Source: Pseudarthrobacter sp.
GTDB lineage: Bacteria; Actinomycetota; Actinomycetes; Actinomycetales; Micrococcaceae
Length of the DNA stretch: 10,252 bases
Direction of reading: 5' to 3'
NCBI GenBank assembly: GCA_013362385.1
Contig: JABFWC010000272.1
Coordinates: 1-10,252, forward strand
Shown here: one piece after another, positions 1-6,006 of the stretch
Position numbering within the stretch: position 1 is the first letter of the stretch
Layout of the letters: each line of letters opens with the position of its first letter
The notes under the pieces: model-generated
Told to the model about the DNA's origin: nothing
The model's input: only the letters and a program-made list of their open reading frames with translations
Database searches by the model: none
Position numbers and translations under genes: made by a program

Positions 1-870
1 GGGCGGCCGTGGAGCCGCTGGAGGACGCTGCGCTGCAGCAGGCCGGGAATCCACTTCCGTGCCTGTTCCCTTCGCGCTCCCCTGGGGAAGTCCGTCGGGC
101 GCCCAGATGCCACTCAGCCCGCAGGACGGCCCTGCAGGGGTGGTGCCGCCGAGGTTGGCGAGGAGGGTGAACACTTGGCGGTCCATGGCCAGCGCGCCCA
201 TATGCAGCGCCAGCCGGCCTTCTTCGCCGTTCCCGGTGTACCGGCCGGACACACAGTAGGCATCAGCGCCGGCTGCGGCGGCCCCGGCGCCGAGGGCATG
301 GGTTCCGAGGGCATGGGTTCCGGGAGCACCGGTTCCGGTGGCATCGGTTCCGGTGGCCTTGCCGGTGGGCGCCGCGTCATCCGGCACGGGGGTGTCCAGG
401 GAGAACGCCAGGGCGAGCCGCCAGCCGTCCACCTCAATGACGCGGGCACCGTTCCCGGCAGCAAAGAGGTCACGCTCCCTGCCGTGCAGGCGGGATTTGC
501 AGGCCGCCTCCGCCGTACCGTCGGGGTGCAGCGCCACCGATGCCAGCCGCCGGGTTCCGTCCGCTTCCCGCAAGGCCGCTCCCACGACAGCGGTGATTCC
601 CGTGCGGCGGCAGATTTCGCGTATCCCTTTCAGCCTGGCGTCGTCCGGCACCAGCCAGGAACCTTCGCCCGCCAAGCCGTCCAACCGGGGCCCGACCAGC
701 GACAGTTCAGGAAACAGGACGAAGCGGGCACCGTGGGCGTCGGCATCCTCGATGAGGCGGATATGTTCGGCCGCGTTGGCTTCGATGGCGCTGGACCCGC
801 CGGCCCCGGTTCCAGTTTCCCCGTGCAGGGCTTCGTATTGGATGACGGCGACGGCAAGGGTATCTGTCAC
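1..870 (-). CDS. Carbon-nitrogen hydrolase (nitrilase-fold) family protein, 3' end cut by window edge
   Basis: The 290 visible residues have the nitrilase-superfamily layout. An N-terminal strand (LAVAVIQYE, residues 5-13) comes first, then the Glu motif FVLFPEL with Glu55. A Lys motif follows (CKSRLHGRERDLFAAG, Lys125), and GLSGIWAPDG lies at 251-260. Members usually hydrolyse amides or nitriles in the cytoplasm with a Glu-Lys-Cys triad. Here the segment equivalent to the usual ICYD motif reads FSLD, so Ser157 stands where the nucleophilic Cys is expected. A Thr/Gly/Ala-rich insert of 5-residue repeats (about 169-195) follows directly. The GTG start at 870 is chosen because the ATG at 880 meets a stop after three codons. 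A TAGGAT hexamer lies 6 nt before the GTG. The last ~17 visible codons have unusually low GC at third positions, while another frame looks more coding there. Substrate is unknown, and it may be non-catalytic. Confidence 0.75.
   Translation of the reverse strand, partial: MTDTLAVAVIQYEALHGETGTGAGGSSAIEANAAEHIRLIEDADAHGARFVLFPELSLVGPRLDGLAGEGSWLVPDDARLKGIREICRRTGITAVVGAALREADGTRRLASVALHPDGTAEAACKSRLHGRERDLFAAGNGARVIEVDGWRLALAFSLDTPVPDDAAPTGKATGTDATGTGAPGTHALGTHALGAGAAAAGADAYCVSGRYTGNGEEGRLALHMGALAMDRQVFTLLANLGGTTPAGPSCGLSGIWAPDGLPQGSAKGTGTEVDSRPAAAQRPPAAPRPP
292..366. repeat. In-frame 15-bp tandem repeat, five units, within the nitrilase-fold gene
   Basis: Five consecutive 15-bp units start at 292, 307, 322, 337 and 352. 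The first two are identical (gagggcatgggttcc on the plus strand) and the others diverge progressively. On the coding (minus) strand each unit gives five residues of the type A-(T/L/P)-G-T-(D/G/H). The unit length is a multiple of three, so the reading frame is kept. The repeat falls just after the segment expected to hold the catalytic Cys, probably in a surface loop. Confidence 0.85.
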
Positions 871-876
871 GTGTTC

Positions 877-882
877 ATCCTA
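877..882 (-). promoter_or_regulatory. Candidate -10 hexamer for the nitrilase-fold gene (leaderless start)
   Basis: TAGGAT on the minus strand ends exactly 6 nt before the GTG start, where transcription would begin at or next to the start codon. No recognisable -35 hexamer is seen 17 bp upstream. The same bases contain AGGA, which could also act as a Shine-Dalgarno sequence, so the two readings compete. Confidence 0.35.
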
Positions 883-952
883 GGCGCAGGCCCGCGAGCG
901 GGAGCCGTTCGGCGGCGCCGGGGCCTGTGCTCCTGGACCCCAAGCGGACAAT

Positions 953-980
953 GGCCAAGGGGCCACCGGCAACCGCCGGT
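953..980 (-). terminator. Weak hairpins downstream of the 13E12-like gene
   Basis: Two small inverted repeats lie 21 nt after the stop codon of the upstream minus-strand gene. One is a 6-bp stem (965-970 with 975-980, loop aacc). The other is GGCC/GGCC with a 4-nt spacer (953-964). There is no T tract, so factor-independent termination is uncertain. The 130-bp gap 871-1000 holds nothing else recognisable. Confidence 0.3.
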
Positions 981-1000
981 CGGACAGATGCGGCACCGGC

Positions 1001-1651
1001 TTAGTTCTCCCGCCGCGTCTCCCGGCCCGGGTCCTGCCTCCGCCCCTCGGCCCCGGAATGGCAGTACCGGCCAACGGCGGACTGCCTCAGGTCCTCCGCC
1101 CAGGACACAAGCCGCTGGGCAGCCCTGACGTAGTGGAACAGTTCGTCGGGCGTCAGGGCCTCGATGTCAGTCTCCGACAGGCGGCGGGCCAGCTCCGGCC
1201 CCTCAGGCTGGGCTTCGAGGCTGATGCCCTCGCTTTCCCATTGGACGTCCGCGGCAGGCCGGCCTGCCACCAGCTGGCGGAACAGGTAGTCCACTACGCC
1301 CGGACTCATGGCCTTCAGCAGGCCGCTGTCCCCGCCTGCCGCCGCACCGTCCCGCACCGCACTCACCCGGCCACCCGCTCCCCTGTCGAGCGTCACCCGG
1401 TCACCCGCCCTCCGGTCGCGTGCTTCCCGGTCGCCGCCCGGACGACCGGACGGAGTGTCGGACGGGCCGGGCGATGTCCGACCTCTTCCCGGGCCCCCTG
1501 CAGCCCGCGGGACGCCCGCTTCCTGGTCCCGTGCCCGTCCGTCGCCGATGTGTTTGCTGCCAATTTGCCCGCCAAGGTGCTCGTCACCAGCTTGCCGGTG
1601 GCCCGGCGGGCGCCTGTCCGGATATATGGGTGCTCCCTGCGGCGTGAACAT
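1001..1651 (-). CDS. Truncated DUF222/13E12-like protein (HNH-endonuclease family N-terminal part), SOS-type promoter
   Basis: This is a 216-residue product. Residues 98-200 look like genuine protein with strong GC third-position bias and resemble the N-terminal DUF222 part of the abundant actinobacterial 13E12-repeat proteins. The clearest stretch is SETDIEALTPDELFHYVRAAQ (159-179), followed by a Trp/Arg-rich helix. Full-length relatives are, from memory, about 400-600 residues and end in an HNH nuclease motif. Here the frame stops at a TAA after RRQDPGRETRREN, and no HNH motif follows. Residues 10-97 are low-complexity and rich in Arg, Asp and Gly. The ATG at 1651 is chosen because a -10-like TATCAT ends 7 nt before it and a SOS-box-like palindrome lies just beyond. 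It may be a functional short variant or a decaying remnant. The family assignment rests on recall, and the function of 13E12 proteins is not well established. Confidence 0.55.
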   Translation of the reverse strand: MFTPQGAPIYPDRRPPGHRQAGDEHLGGQIGSKHIGDGRARDQEAGVPRAAGGPGRGRTSPGPSDTPSGRPGGDREARDRRAGDRVTLDRGAGGRVSAVRDGAAAGGDSGLLKAMSPGVVDYLFRQLVAGRPAADVQWESEGISLEAQPEGPELARRLSETDIEALTPDELFHYVRAAQRLVSWAEDLRQSAVGRYCHSGAEGRRQDPGRETRREN

Positions 1652-1658
1652 AACGCCA

Positions 1659-1687
1659 ATGATATTAGAACATATATTCGAATACAA
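1659..1687 (-). promoter_or_regulatory. Promoter with LexA/SOS-box-like operator in its spacer
   Basis: On the minus strand a -35-like TTGTAT (1687-1682) and a -10-like TATCAT (1664-1659) are separated by 17 bp. Between them lies the imperfect palindrome TCGAATATATGTTCTA (1681-1666). It matches the actinobacterial SOS box TCGAAC-N4-GTTCGA at 10 of the 12 defined positions. LexA bound there would block RNA polymerase. Transcription would start about 1652, at the ATG of the 13E12-like gene. Mycobacterial 13E12-family genes are known members of the LexA regulon, which supports the pairing. Confidence 0.6.
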
Positions 1688-1732
1688 GAGGTCTGGCGGG
1701 CCGACCACTCCAGTAGGGCCTGCCTGCGCGGC

Positions 1733-1772
1733 GGTGATCACCTCTTGACCGCCAGGGTGACCACCTCTTGAC
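1733..1772 (+). promoter_or_regulatory. Duplicated operator-like element with TTGAC boxes upstream of the membrane acyltransferase gene
   Basis: A 17-bp element occurs twice, 23 bp apart: 1733-1749 and 1756-1772, with one mismatch. Each copy is a 10-bp palindrome (GGTGATCACC, perfect in copy 1; GGTGACCACC, one mismatch in copy 2) followed by TCTTGAC. The second copy runs into a consensus -35 hexamer TTGACA (1768-1773). A convincing -10 at 17-bp spacing is lacking. GACGAT (1796-1801) lies 6 nt before the ATG but at 22-bp spacing. The repeated palindrome next to a -35 suggests a regulator site for the plus-strand gene. Confidence 0.45.
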
Positions 1773-1807
1773 AAAGGGCCTGAAGCGCGGTGTGAGACGA
1801 TCTGGTC

Positions 1808-3043
1808 ATGACGTCCCGCATCCCGGCCACCAGGTCCCGGAAGACCCCAGGCCGGCAGCAACCGGGCCGCCTCAGAGGCATTGACGCTGCCCGCGGCCTC
1901 GCCCTGCTGGGCATGATGGCCACCCATTTGCTGCCCACCTTCGAGTCGAATGCCAACCTCACGCCAACATGGGTGGGCCTCGTCTTTTCGGGCCGCTCCG
2001 CAGCCCTGTTCGCGGTACTTGCGGGCGTTGGCCTCGCGCTGTCCACGGGGAAGGACAGGCCCCTGGAGGGCGGGGAGCTTTCCGCCGCCCGTCGGGGCGT
2101 GGCACTGCGGGCGCTGGTGATCGCCGCCGTCGGACTTTCCCTGGGCGTCCTGGAAGTGGGCGTGGCCATCATCCTGGTCCATTACGCAGTGCTGTTCCTG
2201 TGCATCCTTCCTTTCCTGGGACTGGGCGTGAAACGCCTGTGTGCCTGGGCTGCCGGGTGGATCCTGGGGTCGCCGGTGCTGGCGTACCTGCTCAGGCCAT
2301 GGCTCCTTGCTCCCGAACCGCCGTTGAAACTGGGCCACAATCCTTCATGGGAGGACCTGGCGCTCCCGTCGCAATTGCTGGCGGACCTGTTCTTCACGGG
2401 GTATTACCCGGTGTTCCAGTGGTTGTCCTACCTGCTGGTGGGACTGGTTATCGGACGCCTGGCGCTCACCAGGGCGCTGGTCCCGGTTGCCCTGCTCGTG
2501 GCCGGCACACTGGTGGCAGTTGCGGCCAAGGCCCTCGGCGTCACCGCGATGGAGAGCTGGGGCGGCAGGGAAGCGCTGGAGCAGGTCCTCAACTCACCGG
2601 GCTACCCGTTAGGCAGTGTGCTGCAGGTCAACCTGACGGGAATATCCCAGGAGGGATCCTGGTGGTGGCTGGCGTCGGCGGCGCCGCATTCGGGCACCCC
2701 CCTTGACCTGCTGCACACCTCGGCCGTGGCAGCGGCCGTCATCGGCGCATGCCTCCTCCTGGGCCGGCTTGCCGAATGGGTGGACCTTGACCTGCTGCTG
2801 CCGGTGAGGGGTGCCGGAGCGATGACCCTGACCCTGTACACGGTCCATGTCTGGGTACTCTCGGGCTTCTACCTAAAGCCTTTGCCTGCAGGCTGGACGG
2901 AAGGCGGGATGTACTTCATCCATGCCGCCGCTGCGCTGCTTCTTGGCGCGGCGTTTGCGCGGTTGTCGTGGCGCGGGCCACTGGAATGGGTGGGCAACGC
3001 GGCGAACCGCCTGGGCCGCGGCGGCCTCAAGGGCATGCACTAG
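1808..3043 (+). CDS. Polytopic membrane protein, heparan-alpha-glucosaminide N-acetyltransferase / DUF418-like
   Basis: This 411-residue integral membrane protein has roughly nine or ten hydrophobic segments. The N-terminal signature RLRGIDAARGLALLGMMATHLLP (21-43, with His40) is typical of the DUF1624/heparan-alpha-glucosaminide N-acetyltransferase group. The segment ending in TLYTVHVWVLS (342-352) and the late RGPLEWV (389-395) recall the DUF418/YeiB C-terminal part. Such proteins are thought to move acyl groups across the membrane onto a sugar or envelope acceptor. The actual substrate cannot be read from sequence. It is a single-gene transcript, divergent from the 13E12-like gene and convergent with the dapB cluster. 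The ATG at 1808 gives the basic cytoplasmic N-terminus expected before the first helix. There is no good Shine-Dalgarno sequence. Confidence 0.75.
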   Translation: MTSRIPATRSRKTPGRQQPGRLRGIDAARGLALLGMMATHLLPTFESNANLTPTWVGLVFSGRSAALFAVLAGVGLALSTGKDRPLEGGELSAARRGVALRALVIAAVGLSLGVLEVGVAIILVHYAVLFLCILPFLGLGVKRLCAWAAGWILGSPVLAYLLRPWLLAPEPPLKLGHNPSWEDLALPSQLLADLFFTGYYPVFQWLSYLLVGLVIGRLALTRALVPVALLVAGTLVAVAAKALGVTAMESWGGREALEQVLNSPGYPLGSVLQVNLTGISQEGSWWWLASAAPHSGTPLDLLHTSAVAAAVIGACLLLGRLAEWVDLDLLLPVRGAGAMTLTLYTVHVWVLSGFYLKPLPAGWTEGGMYFIHAAAALLLGAAFARLSWRGPLEWVGNAANRLGRGGLKGMH

Positions 3044-3053
3044 GCAACAACAG

Positions 3054-3086
3054 AACCCCGGGCCGTCAGACGGCGCCGCCGGGTTT
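3054..3086. terminator. Intrinsic terminator hairpin between convergent genes
   Basis: The outer stem AACCC/GGGTT (3054-3058 with 3081-3085) continues with GG/CC (3060-3061 with 3079-3080) after a bulged C at 3059. It encloses an inner GCCG/CGGC stem (3062-3065 with 3071-3074). The structure starts 11 nt after the plus-strand stop and ends in a short T run. Its position between convergent genes (83-bp gap) lets it serve both strands. Confidence 0.55.
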
Positions 3087-3126
3087 CCCTCGTGATCGGC
3101 TGGGGCCGCGGGGCGGGCCGGGCACG

Positions 3127-3606
3127 TTATTGCTGGGAGGCCGCCGTGAAAAGCCGGACGGCATCGCGCATGGAGGCGCGGGCGCGTTTGCGGTCGCCGG
3201 CGGCGTCGTAGGCGCAGCTCAGCCGGAACCAGGACCGCCAGTCGTCAGGGGCGGCTTCGGCTTCCGCGCGGTACTTTTCGAACTCAGCATCTGCCGCGGC
3301 CCGCACGATCCTGCCGCCTGGAGTGCGCGGCAGTTCATCCACCGGCAGCCCGCCCTCGGCCTCCAGGACCCTGGCCATCTGTTCGGTGCGGGCGCCGAAC
3401 AGCAGCTCGCGGATGAGGGCCCAGGCACCGATGACCGGCAGCACCAGGTAGGCGGCTCCGATGGCCTTGGCGGTCAGGTTGCTGTCGCCCAGGAGCAGGA
3501 CCGAGCGCTGGAAGGACACCACCAGGTAGAAGACCAGCAGCAGCGTCACCGCGCCCACCCAGATCTTGGTGCGGTTCCTCCGGAAACCGGAGAGGAACGC
3601 GTCCAC
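3127..3606 (-). CDS. Small membrane protein with two TM helices and TPR-like C-terminus, downstream of dapB
   Basis: This 159-residue protein has a short basic cytoplasmic N-terminus (RRNRTK, 9-14). Two transmembrane helices follow at about 15-32 and 48-69, then a soluble tail. Residues 122-155 (DWRSWFRLSCAYDAAGDRKRA and onward) have the Trp/Leu/Tyr/Ala/Gly spacing of one tetratricopeptide-like helix pair, suggesting a protein-binding surface. The GTG start at 3606 lies only 3 nt after the dapB stop, so the two are almost certainly co-transcribed and translationally coupled. I do not recognise a named family. A role tied to dapB is not implied by the protein itself. Confidence 0.75.
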   Translation of the reverse strand: MDAFLSGFRRNRTKIWVGAVTLLLVFYLVVSFQRSVLLLGDSNLTAKAIGAAYLVLPVIGAWALIRELLFGARTEQMARVLEAEGGLPVDELPRTPGGRIVRAAADAEFEKYRAEAEAAPDDWRSWFRLSCAYDAAGDRKRARASMRDAVRLFTAASQQ

Positions 3607-3609
3607 GGC

Positions 3610-4380
3610 CTAGAGCCCCAGGTCCAGGTAGCCGTCGAGGCCGACGGTCAGGCCCGGGTGGGCCGCGACGTTGCGCACGCCCAGGAGCACGCCGGGCATG
3701 AAGGAGGCACGGTCAAAGGAATCGTGGCGCAGCGTCAGCTGTTCCCCGGGACCGCCCAGCAGGACTTCCTGGTGGGCCACGAGGCCGCGGAGCCGGACAC
3801 TGTGGACGCGCACGCCGTCCACTTCACAACCGCGGGCTCCGGCAAGTTCACTGGTGGTGGCGTCAGGGCTGGGCGGAACCTCCGAGGCTGCGCGCTCCGC
3901 GGCGATCAGCTGGGCGGTGCGCACGGCGGTGCCGGAGGGAGCGTCCACCTTGTCCGGATGGTGCAGTTCAATGATCTCCACCGACTCGAAATACTTGGAC
4001 GCCTTGGCAGCGAAGGCCGAGGCGAGCACCGAGCCCAGGGCGAAGTTGGGGGCGATGAGCACGCCAGTCTGCGGGTGTTCCGCCAGCAGGGATTCGAGCG
4101 CGGACAGCCGGCCGGCGTCCCAGCCGGTGGTGCCCACCACAGCGTGGATGCCGTGCTCGACGGCGAACCGGACGTTCGCTTCGGTGCTTTCGGGAACCGT
4201 CAGGTCCACCACGTACTGGGCGCCGGAGGAGGATATTTGGTCCAGCGAGTCACCCCGCCCCAGGGCTGCGACGAGCTTCATGTCAGGCGCGGCGTCGATG
4301 GCCTTGACGGCCTCGGCCCCCATGCGCCCGTTGGCGCCCAGGACGGCCACCAATTTGGGTGCGGAGTGTTGTTGGGTCAT
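3610..4380 (-). CDS. dapB: 4-hydroxy-tetrahydrodipicolinate reductase
   Basis: DapB reduces 4-hydroxy-tetrahydrodipicolinate with NAD(P)H to tetrahydrodipicolinate in the cytoplasmic diaminopimelate/lysine pathway that feeds peptidoglycan. The product has 256 residues, close to the usual length of about 250. The Rossmann nucleotide-binding motif GANGRMG is at 15-21. VVGTTGW (81-87) and IAPNFALG (109-116) follow. The signature ELHHPDKVDAPSGTA (138-152) contains the catalytic His-His pair, the Lys and the substrate-binding DAPSGT. The ATG at 4380 places the Rossmann strand at the normal distance. A TACGCT hexamer 7 nt before the ATG and the absence of a Shine-Dalgarno sequence suggest its own, possibly leaderless, promoter, separate from the moa operon 108 bp upstream. 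Confidence 0.95.
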   Translation of the reverse strand: MTQQHSAPKLVAVLGANGRMGAEAVKAIDAAPDMKLVAALGRGDSLDQISSSGAQYVVDLTVPESTEANVRFAVEHGIHAVVGTTGWDAGRLSALESLLAEHPQTGVLIAPNFALGSVLASAFAAKASKYFESVEIIELHHPDKVDAPSGTAVRTAQLIAAERAASEVPPSPDATTSELAGARGCEVDGVRVHSVRLRGLVAHQEVLLGGPGEQLTLRHDSFDRASFMPGVLLGVRNVAAHPGLTVGLDGYLDLGL

Positions 4381-4387
4381 GGCGTTA

Positions 4388-4393
4388 AGCGTA
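4388..4393 (-). promoter_or_regulatory. Candidate -10 hexamer for dapB
   Basis: TACGCT on the minus strand ends 7 nt before the dapB ATG, fitting TAnnnT and the spacing of a leaderless transcript. Upstream, TTCCTG (4418-4413) is a poor -35 at 19 bp. No ribosome binding site is visible. Confidence 0.35.
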
Positions 4394-4477
4394 CCGGTGG
4401 GGCCGGTCCGGGCAGGAACCGGGTCGTGTGCGTTACCTCGCAGGGGCGGTGGAAACTACCGGATAACAGGGGACATT

Positions 4478-4499
4478 CCGGCGAGCCATCACTCGCCGG
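4478..4499 (-). terminator. Perfect 8-bp hairpin enclosing the moaE stop codon
   Basis: CCGGCGAG (4478-4485) pairs perfectly with CTCGCCGG (4492-4499) around a 6-nt loop. On the minus strand the loop begins with the TGA stop of moaE, and the upstream arm encodes the last residues. It marks the end of the moeA-moaC-mogA-moaE operon. There is no T tract after it, so it may act as an RNA-stabilising or Rho-assisted end rather than a classical terminator. Confidence 0.45.
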
Positions 4500-4995
4500 C
4501 GCCCACCCATTCCACGGTCCCGTCGGAGAAGAACTGTTCCTTCCAGATGGGGACCTGCTCCTTGATCCGGTCCACCAGCTCGGAGCAGACGGCGAAGGCC
4601 TGGCCCCGGTGGGCGGCGGAAACAGCGCACACCAGCGCGGGGTCACCGATTTCCAGCATCCCGATGCGGTGCGCCGCCCAGATCCGGACCGGCTGCTGCA
4701 CGGCGTCGCCGCCGTTGCCGCTGGCAACGTTCCGTTCGGCAACGTTCTGTTCGGCAACGTCTTGTTCGGCAACAAGGCGGGCAACGACGTCGGACATCAC
4801 CTGGTGCGCCGTGGGGTGCGCACTGTAACTAAGCCGCTCGACTGCCTTGCCGCCGTCGTGGTTGCGGACCACGCCGCTGAAGCTGACCACGGCCCCGGCA
4901 GTGTCACTCTCCACGGCGTTTATCGCCTGGTCAACGGAGATGGGCTCCGCGCTCAGGACGGCCGATACCACCTCGAATGCTGCTTCAGTGCCCAT
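4489..4995 (-). CDS. moaE: Molybdopterin synthase catalytic subunit MoaE, with a repeat insertion
   Basis: MoaE forms a heterotetramer with MoaD and transfers sulfur from the MoaD C-terminal thiocarboxylate to cyclic pyranopterin monophosphate, giving molybdopterin. Family motifs include FSGVVRNHDGGK (39-50) and HRIGMLEIGD (109-118). AAHRGQAF (127-134) and KEQVPIWKEQ (145-154) also fit, with the two conserved catalytic lysines at 145 and 152. The product has 168 residues, longer than the typical 140-155. The excess is a repeat-built segment at about 76-101 (AEQDV, AEQNV, AERNV units) in front of the VRIWAAHRIG strand. All recognised catalytic residues are kept, so the protein is probably active. 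The ATG at 4995 overlaps the mogA end by 11 bp. The stop codon lies in a hairpin loop. Confidence 0.93.
   Translation of the reverse strand: MGTEAAFEVVSAVLSAEPISVDQAINAVESDTAGAVVSFSGVVRNHDGGKAVERLSYSAHPTAHQVMSDVVARLVAEQDVAEQNVAERNVASGNGGDAVQQPVRIWAAHRIGMLEIGDPALVCAVSAAHRGQAFAVCSELVDRIKEQVPIWKEQFFSDGTVEWVGAGE
4714..4773. repeat. In-frame 15-bp tandem repeat, four units, within moaE
   Basis: Four adjacent 15-bp units start at 4714, 4729, 4744 and 4759. The last three are nearly identical (gtt-cc/ct/ctt-gttcggcaac pattern) and the first is diverged (gttgccgctggcaac). Read on the minus strand they encode five-residue units of the V-A-E-(Q/R)-(D/N) type, so copy number can change without a frameshift. 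No such repeat is part of the usual MoaE fold. Confidence 0.85.
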
Positions 4996-5515
4996 GTCCG
5001 CCTTCCAACTGGTCGCAGAGGTGCCCGATCACCGGGTCAAGGACAGTCAGTCCGTCCATGTCCCCTTTGTGTGAACCGGGCAGGTTCACGATAAAGGTTT
5101 GTCCGGCAGCACCTGCATGGCCCCGGCTCAGCGCGGCCAGGGGCGTCTTGGTGGCCCCGGCGCGCCGGATCGCCTCCATGATTCCCGGGATTTCCCGGTC
5201 GAGGAAGGGAAGCGTGACCTCGGGTGTCCGGTCGTCAGGGCTCAGGCCGGTGCCGCCGCTGGTGATGACGACGGCGGGGCGCTGGGTGAGGAGGGCCCGG
5301 ATGGCGCCTGCCACGGGCTCGCCGTCGGGCACCACCATGGCCGGGAAGACGTCGAAGCCGTGTTCGGCCAGCCAGTCGGTGATGATGGGGCCGGTCTCGT
5401 CGTCGTAGATCCCGGCCGCGGCCCGGGTGGAGGCGATCACGATGCCGGCCTTCCGCCCCCGCACGTCGCCGTGCCGGTGCGGTTCCGGTGCATTCAAAAT
5501 TCCGGGGGTGGTCAC
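4985..5515 (-). CDS. mogA: Molybdopterin adenylyltransferase (MogA/MoaB family)
   Basis: This enzyme activates molybdopterin with ATP to form adenylyl-molybdopterin, the substrate for molybdate insertion by MoeA. The 176-residue product shows IVIASTRA (25-32) and the acidic pair in IYDDETGP (36-43). The key ligand-binding motif [15 protein letters not shown] (85-99) and the late NLPGSHKG (144-151) follow. These motifs are shared by MogA and MoaB. Actinobacterial copies are labelled either way, so the symbol is approximate. The GTG start at 5515 overlaps the moaC stop in a GTGA tetranucleotide, a classic coupling arrangement. Its own end overlaps moaE by 11 bp. The first ~20 residues are a non-conserved tail. 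Confidence 0.9.
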   Translation of the reverse strand: MTTPGILNAPEPHRHGDVRGRKAGIVIASTRAAAGIYDDETGPIITDWLAEHGFDVFPAMVVPDGEPVAGAIRALLTQRPAVVITSGGTGLSPDDRTPEVTLPFLDREIPGIMEAIRRAGATKTPLAALSRGHAGAAGQTFIVNLPGSHKGDMDGLTVLDPVIGHLCDQLEGGHGH

Positions 5516-6006
5516 AGGGCCCAGTCTCCGCTCTTGCCGCCGCTCTTGGCCAGCACCTTGATGTCCGTGAGGACCGCGTGCTTGTCCACGGCCTTGATCA
5601 TGTCGTAGACGCTGAGGGCCGCCACCGACGCGGCGGTCAGGGCCTCCATCTCAACGCCTGTGACGCCGCGCGTCTTGACGCTGGCGGTGATGGTGACGGC
5701 GGACGGGCCCAGGTCAAAGTCGACGGTGACCTTGGAGATGGGCAGCGGGTGGCAGAGCGGGATCAGGTCCGGAGTCTTCTTGGCGGCCATGATGCCCGCC
5801 ACCCTGGCAACGGCGAGCGCGTCGCCTTTGGGGAGGCCGCCGGTGCCAAGGAGTTCCATGACCTCGGCGGTGGTGTGGACACTTGCGGTGGCCGTGGCCT
5901 CCCGCGTGGTTTCTGCCTTGGCGGAGACGTCCACCATCTGGGCGCTGCCGTCCCGGCGCAGGTGCGTCAGGGCGGCCGGGGTCTGTTCGGGTTTCACAGC
6001 ATCCAT
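5512..6006 (-). CDS. moaC: Cyclic pyranopterin monophosphate synthase accessory protein MoaC
   Basis: MoaC converts the MoaA product 3',8-cyclo-7,8-dihydro-GTP to cyclic pyranopterin monophosphate in the cytoplasm, usually as a hexamer. The 164-residue length matches the family (about 160). Recognisable blocks are [14 protein letters not shown] (24-37), [12 protein letters not shown] (81-92) and [12 protein letters not shown] (114-125). YDMIKAVDK (134-142) and the glycine/lysine-rich KSGGKSGDW (154-162) complete the set. The ATG at 6006 lies 13 bp inside the end of moeA, so translation is probably coupled. Its partner moaA is on the opposite strand about 3 kb away. Confidence 0.97.
   Translation of the reverse strand: MDAVKPEQTPAALTHLRRDGSAQMVDVSAKAETTREATATASVHTTAEVMELLGTGGLPKGDALAVARVAGIMAAKKTPDLIPLCHPLPISKVTVDFDLGPSAVTITASVKTRGVTGVEMEALTAASVAALSVYDMIKAVDKHAVLTDIKVLAKSGGKSGDWAL

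Noticed and set aside
175..1128. Long plus-strand open frame (317 codons) opposite the nitrilase-fold gene
   Set aside because: The translation is Gly/Arg/Pro-rich with no family motif. The opposite strand encodes a recognisable nitrilase fold, so this is a GC-rich antisense shadow.
1652..2338. N-terminal extension of the 13E12-like frame back to 2338
   Set aside because: It would run antisense through the acyltransferase gene and across the promoter and SOS-like box. Its residues lack any domain character, and the ATG at 1651 fits the promoter.
3127..3606. dapA or another lysine-pathway enzyme downstream of dapB
   Set aside because: The product has two membrane helices and a TPR-like tail, with no aldolase or other pathway motifs.
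2968..5094. 708-codon plus-strand open frame across dapB, moaE and mogA
   Set aside because: It lies antisense to three well-recognised genes and reads as compositional noise (Gly/His/Gln-rich). It is a shadow of GC3-biased coding on the other strand.
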